Shown here: positions 1-6,029 of the stretch, piece by piece
Numbering within the stretch: position 1 is the stretch's first letter
How the letters are laid out: every line of letters begins with the position of its first letter
NCBI GenBank assembly: GCA_964645985.1
Contig: CAZYCC010000035.1
Location: 1-17,421 of the forward strand
Reading direction: 5' to 3'
DNA: 17,421 nt
DNA from: CAZYCC01 sp964645985
GTDB taxonomy: Bacteria; Bacillota; Clostridia; Oscillospirales; CAG-272
Made by a program: the position numbers and the translations under genes
The notes under the pieces: model-generated
Seen by the model: only the letters and a program-made list of their open reading frames with translations
Told to the model about the DNA's origin: nothing
Databases searched by the model: none

Positions 1-105
1 GGCGGGGTGGGCCGACGCGTTTCCCGTTTCCCCGAAAACGGCACGCCATCTTGCCGACGCGGCGCCCCTTGCCCACGAAATTTCGCCGCTCGATCTCGCG
101 TGCCC

Positions 106-134
106 TTGCAATAGCGCGCGCGTTGTGCTACAAT
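106..134 (+). promoter_or_regulatory. Sigma-A promoter of nagB
   Basis: The -35 box TTGCAA (106-111) and the -10 box TACAAT (129-134) are separated by exactly 17 bp, with an extended -10 TGC at 126-128. Transcription would start near 141, giving a leader of about 40 nt before nagB. The match to the housekeeping consensus is good (4/6 and 5/6). The assignment is by consensus only. Confidence 0.75.
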
Positions 135-180
135 AACTCTCGAATCTGGCGATCGCCGCCGCAACCGTTTGGAGGTGTTT

Positions 181-903
181 ATGAATCTCATTGTCTGCGA
201 AAATTACGAGGAGATGTCGCGCGAGGGGGCAAAAACTATCGCGGCACTTCTGAAAGAAAAACCGAAGTGCGTTTTGGGTCTGGCGACCGGGGGAACACCG
301 GTCGGGATGTACCGGGATCTTGCCGAGATGAACCGCGCGGGGGAGATTTCCTTCCGCGAGGTGACCTCCTACAACCTCGACGAGTATTACCCTCTCGCGC
401 CGACGCACGAGCAGAGCTACCGCTATTTTATGAACAAGAATCTCTTCGATCTTGTCGACATCGACCCCGCGCGCACGCACGTGCCGGACGGGCTCGCCGC
501 CGACCCCGCCGCGATGGGGCGGGATTATGACGCGGCGATCGAGGCGGCGGGCGGCATCGATTTGCAGGTGCTCGGGCTGGGGCCGAACGGGCATATCGCC
601 TTCAATGAGCCAGAGGAGGAACTTTACGCCGGCACGCATCTCACCTCGCTGACCCGCAGCACGATCGAGGCCAACGCACGCTTCTTCGAGAAAATCGAAG
701 ACGTGCCGACGCAGGCGGTGACAATGGGGATGGGGTCGATTCTCAAGGCGCGCAAAATTCTGACGCTCGCCTCCGGGAAAGGCAAGCACGCGGTGATCGA
801 GCGGCTGCTCTCCGGGAGAATCACGACCGCCTGCCCCGCCACGCTCTTGCTCACCCACCCCGCTGTGACGGTCATCGTCGACCGCGACGCCTACGAGGGG
901 TAA
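181..903 (+). CDS. nagB: Glucosamine-6-phosphate deaminase NagB
   Basis: This cytosolic enzyme converts glucosamine 6-phosphate to fructose 6-phosphate plus ammonia, the last step of N-acetylglucosamine and amino-sugar catabolism. The 240-residue product is close to the family's usual length. It shows the N-terminal phosphate-binding motif LGLATGGTPVGMY, the catalytic-loop motif NLDEYYPL, and GLGPNGHIAFNEP with the ring-opening His and Glu. The Asn in GPNGHIAFNEP, where E. coli has Asp, is as seen in B. subtilis-type enzymes. The start is the ATG at 181, preceded by GGAGGTG at 171-177; a TTG at 169 in frame lies upstream of that site and is rejected. The gene has its own promoter and is followed by another promoter, so it is probably monocistronic here. 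No nagA or amino-sugar transporter is visible in the window. Confidence 0.96.
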   Translation: MNLIVCENYEEMSREGAKTIAALLKEKPKCVLGLATGGTPVGMYRDLAEMNRAGEISFREVTSYNLDEYYPLAPTHEQSYRYFMNKNLFDLVDIDPARTHVPDGLAADPAAMGRDYDAAIEAAGGIDLQVLGLGPNGHIAFNEPEEELYAGTHLTSLTRSTIEANARFFEKIEDVPTQAVTMGMGSILKARKILTLASGKGKHAVIERLLSGRITTACPATLLLTHPAVTVIVDRDAYEG

Positions 904-928
904 AGTCGCATCGCGCGAAAAAGACGCG

Positions 929-955
929 GGTCAAGCGTGAAGCGCTCGCTTGACC
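929..955. repeat. 9-bp perfect inverted repeat overlapping a -35 box
   Basis: GGTCAAGCG (929-937) and CGCTTGACC (947-955) are perfect inverted arms around a 9-nt loop. The right arm contains the TTGACC -35 box of the lipoprotein promoter. No T-tract follows, so an efficient intrinsic terminator for nagB is unlikely. An operator, or a weak terminator reused as promoter DNA, are both possible. The arms are seen directly; the role is inference. Confidence 0.5.
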
Positions 956-978
956 ATCGCCGCGAGGTGTGCTATACT
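950..978 (+). promoter_or_regulatory. Sigma-A promoter of the lipoprotein gene
   Basis: TTGACC (950-955) and TATACT (973-978) are 17 bp apart, with an extended -10 TGC at 970-972. The predicted start near 985 leaves a leader of about 90 nt before the ATG at 1074. The -35 box forms part of a 9-bp inverted repeat, which suggests possible repression at this site. Confidence 0.78.
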
Positions 979-1073
979 TCACGAGGCGAACGTTTTGCCG
1001 AAAAAAGAATGCCGCGCGGTGGGCTCGCAATCTCGTTTCATCATTTCATCGGAAAGGGAAAGGAACACTTCTT

Positions 1074-2084
1074 ATGAAACACACTGCCGCAAAACTTCTC
1101 TGCCTCGCGCTCGCGCTCGTGACGGTGCTCGCCGCGCTGCCCTCCTGCGGGGTGACGCCCGAGAAGGCGCTCGAGCGCATAAACGAGGAAATGAACCGCC
1201 TTGAGAGCTACGGCGCGGACGCAGACTTCAAACTGTCCGCAGGGGTCGCCGGGGTGTCCTACGATCTACCTCTCGAGGCGGAGATAAACTACGACAAGAC
1301 CGGCAAAGTCCTTCAGGGCGACTTCTCGACGAACATACTCGAGCAAAAAATCGGGCTCGGGCTATATCTTGACGAGGAAATTTTGATGATCGACGTCGAC
1401 GGGGGAGACGAGTCGATGAAGGGAAAGGTCGACCTCTCGGACGCGCCGACCGAGGCGCAGGATCTCTTTGACGCGGTGAAGAGCGCCAAATTCAGCCTCT
1501 CGCCCGAAATGTTTGTCGAAATGGAAATCGAGAGCGAAAAAGGCGGGCATTTGCTGACGCTCACCGGCATCTCGGAGGATTTTGACTTCTTCGGCGCGGT
1601 CGACGGGATCGACTGGGATGACCTCGGCATCGACCGCGAGACGCGGCGGGCGGCGGAGAAGCTGCTCGGCCTCCTCGACGGGCTCGATGAGGCGGAGATT
1701 CAGCTCCATCTCGACCGCTCCTATCGCATCGTCTCGGCGGAGATTCAAATGGAACTATCGCTCGACACCACCGCGCTCGAGGACATCCTCTCGGCGGACG
1801 CGGGATCTGCCGCCAATGCGGAACCGGCATCCTTTAATTTCGACTTCGGCGACGATTTCTCCTCCGACTTCGGCGACTTCGGAGACTTTGGCGACTTCGG
1901 CGATGATTTCGCCTCCGATTATGGTGACTTCGGCGATTACGGCGACTTCGGCGGGGACATCCTCGACGGGCTGAGCGGGACGGTAAGCATTGAAATCTCG
2001 GGCGAGGTGTCCATGCGCGACTTTGACGAGGCGGCGGACAAAATCGACAAGCCAAACGAGGACGATTACGAGGTTATCGAGTAA
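1074..2084 (+). CDS. Secreted lipoprotein with Asp-Phe-Gly repeat tail
   Basis: The product is 336 residues, with a type II signal peptide: Lys2/Lys7, a hydrophobic core at about 8-22, and the lipobox L-P-S-C with the lipidated cysteine at C25. It should therefore be anchored to the outer face of the membrane. Residues about 45-240 alternate short hydrophobic and polar stretches and look beta-rich, loosely like the LolA/LppX-type fold of clostridial lipoproteins; this is inference and no catalytic motif is visible. Residues 256-295 are a low-complexity Asp-Phe/Tyr-Gly array containing a 17-residue tandem duplication. The last 50 residues resume the ordered pattern. The whole protein is strongly acidic. 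The ATG at 1074 is preceded by AAGGGAAAGGAA (1053-1064) at good spacing; longer readings back to 969 lack a ribosome site and would destroy the signal peptide. The gene is monocistronic between its promoter and the 2218-2246 terminator. Function unknown. Confidence 0.88.
   Translation: MKHTAAKLLCLALALVTVLAALPSCGVTPEKALERINEEMNRLESYGADADFKLSAGVAGVSYDLPLEAEINYDKTGKVLQGDFSTNILEQKIGLGLYLDEEILMIDVDGGDESMKGKVDLSDAPTEAQDLFDAVKSAKFSLSPEMFVEMEIESEKGGHLLTLTGISEDFDFFGAVDGIDWDDLGIDRETRRAAEKLLGLLDGLDEAEIQLHLDRSYRIVSAEIQMELSLDTTALEDILSADAGSAANAEPASFNFDFGDDFSSDFGDFGDFGDFGDDFASDYGDFGDYGDFGGDILDGLSGTVSIEISGEVSMRDFDEAADKIDKPNEDDYEVIE
1842..1943 (+). repeat. 51-bp tandem duplication encoding DFG-rich units
   Basis: Two adjacent 51-bp units (1842-1892 and 1893-1943) each encode 17 residues of the form DFGDDF[S/A]SD[F/Y]GDFGD[F/Y]G. 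A partial third unit (DFGGD) follows. Eight codons differ between the copies: five changes are synonymous and three are conservative (Ser/Ala, Phe/Tyr, Phe/Tyr). Within each unit the 9-bp element GACTTCGGC recurs. Confidence 0.9.
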
Positions 2085-2217
2085 GCGCGCTCCGCACCTC
2101 CGCTCCGCACCGCCGTGGGGAAACCTCCCCACAAGAGGAGACGGCGCGGCGCGACAGGCGAGGAGTGATTGCCTTCGCGGCAGCGCGGCGAAAACGCCCT
2201 CGCACGGCAAACGCAAC

Positions 2218-2246
2218 AAAGAACCCCGCCCCGCGGGGTTCTTTTT
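2218..2246 (+). terminator. Intrinsic terminator after the lipoprotein gene
   Basis: GAACCCCGC (2221-2229) pairs with GCGGGGTTC (2233-2241) around a CCC loop. A five-T tract (2242-2246) can also pair with the AAA before the stem. It lies 134 bp after the lipoprotein stop. The minus strand gives a weaker T-tract, so leftward termination is possible too. Confidence 0.9.
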
Positions 2247-2543
2247 GTTAGGGCGAGCGCGCGCGAATTAGGGGAAACTCGCGAGGGATACCCGGCCCGG
2301 GTAGGAAGCGGGCACCAGATGGGATGGACAAGCGCTCCGCGCGGGGGTGGTGCCACTCTGCCCGCGGCTTTTGCCGGGCGATCCCGGCGCCGCTCTTTGC
2401 TCCACAAGGATTGTCTCGCGCAAGGTTATACCAAAGCCCAAACGCATAGATTTTCTCCTTCCACGAAATTTTCTGAGGGGGTGTAGCCCGGGATTTTCGC
2501 GCCGCACGCGGTTTTGTTTTCGCGCTGCCTCTTTCGTTTGCGC

Positions 2544-2555
2544 ATCGTATACGAT
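2544..2555. repeat. 12-bp perfect palindrome
   Basis: ATCGTATACGAT is a perfect dyad in an otherwise GC-rich spacer. It could bind a dimeric regulator, but it is about 230 bp upstream of the nearest recognised promoter (2783) and nothing else ties it to a gene. Confidence 0.4.
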
Positions 2556-2588
2556 TGTTCCTTTTTCCCGTCTCGTTCTCGTCCGATC

Positions 2589-2624
2589 AAAAAAATCCCC
2601 CGTCCGCCGCACCGAGGGAGGATT
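2589..2624 (-). terminator. Leftward terminator-like hairpin without a gene
   Basis: Read on the minus strand, AATCCTCC (2624-2617) pairs with GGGGGATT (2601-2594), with one G-U pair and a 15-nt loop. A T-tract follows (seven A at 2589-2595 on the plus strand). The direction is leftward, yet no leftward gene lies to its right. The stem is short, so this is moderate evidence. Confidence 0.4.
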
Positions 2625-2782
2625 GCGTGCGGGAAACACCGAAGAGCCACTGTCAAACCGTAACGCCGTCAATCACGCGCGCGGCGGGGGGATTGCGCGC
2701 GGGGAACACCCGAGCGCGAGGTGGGCACCGCTCTCGCCGGGTTTGGCGATATGGTCGGCCCCGCGCAATTTTTCCCCTGCCC

Positions 2783-2811
2783 TTGACAAGCGCGGGGGTT
2801 CGGTGTAAAAT
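2783..2811 (+). promoter_or_regulatory. Near-consensus sigma-A promoter of the dockerin protease
   Basis: TTGACA (2783-2788, perfect) and TAAAAT (2806-2811, 5/6) are separated by 17 bp. This is among the best promoter matches in the window. Transcription near 2818 would leave a leader of about 150 nt before the ATG at 2970. Confidence 0.85.
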
Positions 2812-2969
2812 GAGGGTGTTTATTGTAGGCGGGAGCCGCCGGCGGCGCGCGCCACCTCGGCAAGATTCCCTTTGCCGCTCGCGCGGCTCGCCGCCTCGCT
2901 TTCCGATCCGCCCCTCCGGCGCTCTTTTGACTTTTCCGGTCTGTTTTTTCGCGAAAGGATGATGTTGCC

Positions 2970-5558
2970 ATGAAAACCGCACGCTTAGGTTTGTGGCGGC
3001 GCACGATCGCGCTGCTGCTCGCGATGCTGCTGGCGACAGGGGCGCTCGGCGTCCTCGCGCTCGCCGAAGAAAACGGCGCACCCACCGAAGAGGCTCCCGC
3101 CGACTTTGCCGACTATGCCGCCGCCGAGGACGGCACGGAGGAGGACGTGGTTCTCCCCGCCGCCTACTCGCTTGTCGGGTCGAGCGAGCTGTCGCCGATC
3201 ACCAACCAAGGCGGCATCGGCTCCTGCGTCTCCGAGGCGATCGCCTATAAGCAGTTCACCAACGCGGTGGCGCACTTCCTGCACGCCGCCGACCCGCTCA
3301 CCCCGTGGAACCCGTCCTCGGGCAATGCGGATCAGATCTTCGCGGCGCAGTGGGTCTACAACTACTGCGGCGGATGGGAGGCTAATGTCTACGATGTCCT
3401 CAAGGACAACGGCGGGCGGCTGCTCAGCGCGGGAGACTTCTTCCGCGACAGTGACGGCGCGGCGCAGTACCACAAGGACGGCGTCCTTTACACGCAGTCG
3501 ACGCGCTGGAACCTCGACAACATGGAGAGAACCTTTGACTTCCGCCTGAAAGATTACGAGGTGATCTACATCAACTCGGGCAACGGTCCCTATACCACTT
3601 CGGTGAACGGTATCTCCGGGCTGCGCCGGGTCAAGGAGGCGCTGATCACCGACAATGTCGTCGCCATTACCGGCTACTCGGGCTACTGGATGAACGGGCA
3701 CCTCACCGGGGACGGCGTGATCGGCAAAGCGGGCGAGGCGGCGATCATCGCCGGCGGCAAAATCTCTGGCACACAGCAGGGCAACCATTGCGTCTCGGTC
3801 GTCGGGTACGACGACGAAATCACCTGCAAGGTAGGAAATTCAACGATGAAGGGCGGCTTCCTCATCGCCAACTCCTGGGGTACCGGCTACGGCACGAACG
3901 GCTACACCTGGATTATGTACGACGCGCTCAACTCCATATCCGAGTTTGAGGAGTACAATCAGAAGGATTTCTACAAGACCGACGCCTCGCTCGACTCGGT
4001 TGACGGGAAGAGCGTCCTTGTCGATCCCGTTTACTCGGCTACCGGCGACCTCACGGTAACCTTCACCAAATCCGGCAAGGGCATCCGTCTCAACGGCAAA
4101 AAATACGACACCTACAATCTCACAAGCGAGGCGTTGGACGGCTACCTCGCCTACAATGTCAGCGATCTGAAGGATAACACCTGCCATATCGAGCGGGAGC
4201 CGGGAAACAACACCACATGGGCGCTCATTCCCTACGAGACGATTACCTCGTGGGGCGCGACCGAATCGCAGAATATCGACGAGAGCTACAACGGCAGCTA
4301 TTGGCTGTTCGCTGCGGGCCGCTCTTCGCTCACCGCGACCGGCTACTGCTATCTTGACGCTGGCTTGGGGAACTCGCCCGGGCGGGAGGTCAACATTGCG
4401 TCTCATAATCGCGGCCAATACCCTGAGGCAAAGAGCTGGGTAATAGACGGCTACGAGGAGGGCGCGGAGAGCTTCACCTCGCTTGTCACCATCAAGAACA
4501 GCGTTGGGCAGGTCTACACGAGAGTGTCCCCGATGGGGGAGTTCTACCTTACCCATTGGGACACCGACATCACGCTCGAGCGCCCTGAGCTCTACCTTAA
4601 AATGGACGTGACGACCGACAACCGCAACGGGATGATCGTCAAGCTCGCGCGCCAAGAGCTCACCGAGACCGAGGGGCGCGCCAAAGACGCGGAGTCCGCC
4701 ATCACCGCGCACCTCGGCAGCTCCCCCTTCGAAGACGACCCGTCCACCGACAAAGTCGAGGGCTGGACAACCTCGGGCAACAAAATAGATTTCGACGGCA
4801 ACGCGCGCAAGGACGCGAAAACCCTGACGAAAACGCTCTATTTCTCCTACAACGACCTTGTCGGCGACAATCTCGATGTCGGCAAGAAGATAACCGACTA
4901 CCGCTGGGGCATCAAGGTCGGCGCGACGAAGAGCACGAGCGTCACCTATTCGAACGCGCAGCTGCTCAACCAAAAGGGCGACGTGCTCGCGACCCTCAGC
5001 TTTGGCGGCGAGGACAGCGTGACAATGGACGCGAGCGGCGAAGCAAAGATGTCGACGCGCAAAGAGAGCGAATACTACTTCTTCGATGATAGCGCCGTCC
5101 CGACCGACACCTACACCCCGACCTTTGAGAATCCCTACGGCGAGGGCGTCACGGTGACGCCGCTCACCGAGGGCGAGGTTGGGTACGGGCAGGTCTATTC
5201 GTTCCGGGTTGATGTCGGCGGTCAGTATAACGGCGACCTGCTCACCGTCAAGAAAAACGGGCGGCCGCTGCTCGGCAAGGACGGCGTGTACACGACCACC
5301 CTCTGCGACAACGCGACGATCGCCATCTCCGGCATTACCGAAATGAAGAAGGTCGGCGATGTCGACGGCAGCGGCGACACCGAAATTTCGGATGTCACGC
5401 TGCTGCTCGGGTATCTTGTCAGCGAGGAGCCGGTACCCGCCGGGGTCAACACCGACCTCTCGGGCGACGGGGCCTTCACAACGAAGGATGTCACGCGCGT
5501 CCTCGCCTACCTCTCCGACCCCGCTATCCCGCTCCACCTCGCCCGCCCCGCAGACTGA
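2970..5558 (+). CDS. Secreted papain-like (C1) cysteine protease with C-terminal type I dockerin
   Basis: The product is 862 residues. A Sec signal peptide is clear: Arg-rich start, hydrophobic core at about 13-31, cleavage near LALA. Residues about 62-325 form a C1-type peptidase with oxyanion Gln80 and nucleophile Cys86 in NQGGIGSCVSEA, His273 in GNHCVSVVGYD, and Asn301 in ANSWGTGYG. Val follows the catalytic Cys where papain has Trp. Residues about 340-790 show no motif I can name and look beta-rich, perhaps accessory or lectin-like modules. The C-terminus (797-849) is a dockerin with two calcium-loop/F-helix repeats: D797-x-D799-x-S801...D808 and D829-x-S831-x-D833...D840. Dockerins bind cohesins on scaffoldins or cell-surface anchors, so this protease is likely exported and docked outside the cell. 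The ATG at 2970 follows GAAAGGATGAT (2953-2963). No cohesin or scaffoldin gene is in the window. Substrate unknown. Confidence 0.93.
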   Translation: MKTARLGLWRRTIALLLAMLLATGALGVLALAEENGAPTEEAPADFADYAAAEDGTEEDVVLPAAYSLVGSSELSPITNQGGIGSCVSEAIAYKQFTNAVAHFLHAADPLTPWNPSSGNADQIFAAQWVYNYCGGWEANVYDVLKDNGGRLLSAGDFFRDSDGAAQYHKDGVLYTQSTRWNLDNMERTFDFRLKDYEVIYINSGNGPYTTSVNGISGLRRVKEALITDNVVAITGYSGYWMNGHLTGDGVIGKAGEAAIIAGGKISGTQQGNHCVSVVGYDDEITCKVGNSTMKGGFLIANSWGTGYGTNGYTWIMYDALNSISEFEEYNQKDFYKTDASLDSVDGKSVLVDPVYSATGDLTVTFTKSGKGIRLNGKKYDTYNLTSEALDGYLAYNVSDLKDNTCHIEREPGNNTTWALIPYETITSWGATESQNIDESYNGSYWLFAAGRSSLTATGYCYLDAGLGNSPGREVNIASHNRGQYPEAKSWVIDGYEEGAESFTSLVTIKNSVGQVYTRVSPMGEFYLTHWDTDITLERPELYLKMDVTTDNRNGMIVKLARQELTETEGRAKDAESAITAHLGSSPFEDDPSTDKVEGWTTSGNKIDFDGNARKDAKTLTKTLYFSYNDLVGDNLDVGKKITDYRWGIKVGATKSTSVTYSNAQLLNQKGDVLATLSFGGEDSVTMDASGEAKMSTRKESEYYFFDDSAVPTDTYTPTFENPYGEGVTVTPLTEGEVGYGQVYSFRVDVGGQYNGDLLTVKKNGRPLLGKDGVYTTTLCDNATIAISGITEMKKVGDVDGSGDTEISDVTLLLGYLVSEEPVPAGVNTDLSGDGAFTTKDVTRVLAYLSDPAIPLHLARPAD

Positions 5559-6029
5559 GCGAAGCGGCGCGAACCGTCACCCGCAAGCAAATCTTCCCGG
5601 GCGACAGTCCCGCGCGAACTGTCGGGAAACACCCCCGCGGTGAGGATTCCCCTCTCGCGGGCACAAACCGTGCGGGAGGATAATCCCTCTCTGCGATCCC
5701 GCATGGGAGCGGCGGGGGACGGTTTCCCGAAAAATAGCTTTACCCCCGTCCGGCGGACGGGGGTAAATGCAACCCGGCATCATCAGGGGAGGGGGTTCTT
5801 TGAAAAAAGCGCGCCGGGCAGCGCGTCCACCGAAAAGGCGCACCCCGGGCGGCGCGCCGGGCGGGCGGCGCTCCTCAAAAAGTGCGAGAAGGACGGACCA
5901 TCCCAAACGGTTCGTTTCCGATCCGAATCGGCTCCACACCTGGCAGATCCGAACCGGAGTAGCCCCGTACAGGGGGGATGTGCCCCGATCATTCGTTTTC
6001 CCAATCATTTTACTATCAAAGGAACGCCT
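5559..6029. other. Intergenic spacer between the protease and the ATPase
   Basis: No gene is supported here. The spacer holds a 7-bp hairpin CGACAGT/ACTGTCG (5602-5608, 5618-5624), the strong 13-bp hairpin at 5739-5767, and the ribosome site for the ATPase. I found no convincing -35/-10 pair for the ATPase gene. The open frame running through the spacer into the ATPase is translated as low-complexity, Arg/Pro-rich sequence and is rejected. Confidence 0.6.
5739..5767 (-). terminator. 13-bp perfect hairpin, terminator-like in leftward sense
   Basis: TTTACCCCCGTCC (5739-5751) pairs perfectly with GGACGGGGGTAAA (5755-5767) around a GGC loop. On the plus strand no T-tract follows, so it is a poor terminator for the protease gene. 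On the minus strand, GCTATTTTT follows the stem after a four-base gap. It may stabilise the 3' end of the protease mRNA instead. The structure is certain; direction and role are inferred. Confidence 0.5.

Larger units (their letters stand above)
2247..2782. other. Intergenic stretch with no convincing gene
   Basis: This stretch holds several small structures but no protein that resembles a family. From left to right these are: a leftward 59-codon reading frame (2447 to 2268) with a well-placed AAGGAG site at 2460-2455 but a Pro/Ser/Arg-rich translation; a 12-bp palindrome ATCGTATACGAT (2544-2555); a leftward terminator-like hairpin (2589-2624); and an imperfect repeat of the form GATTGCGYGCGGGRAACACC near 2621 and 2691. 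Long open frames on both strands are what GC-rich sequence gives by chance. Confidence 0.6.

Noticed and set aside
3840..5537. 565-codon open frame on the minus strand inside the protease gene
   Set aside because: It is antisense to a gene with clear C1 and dockerin motifs. Its translation has no family features, and long antisense frames are expected at this GC and codon bias.
5640..6029. 130-codon N-terminal extension of the P-type ATPase
   Set aside because: The extension crosses the 13-bp hairpin and is low-complexity Arg/Pro-rich. The ATG at 6030 has a good ribosome site and gives the family's normal N-terminus.
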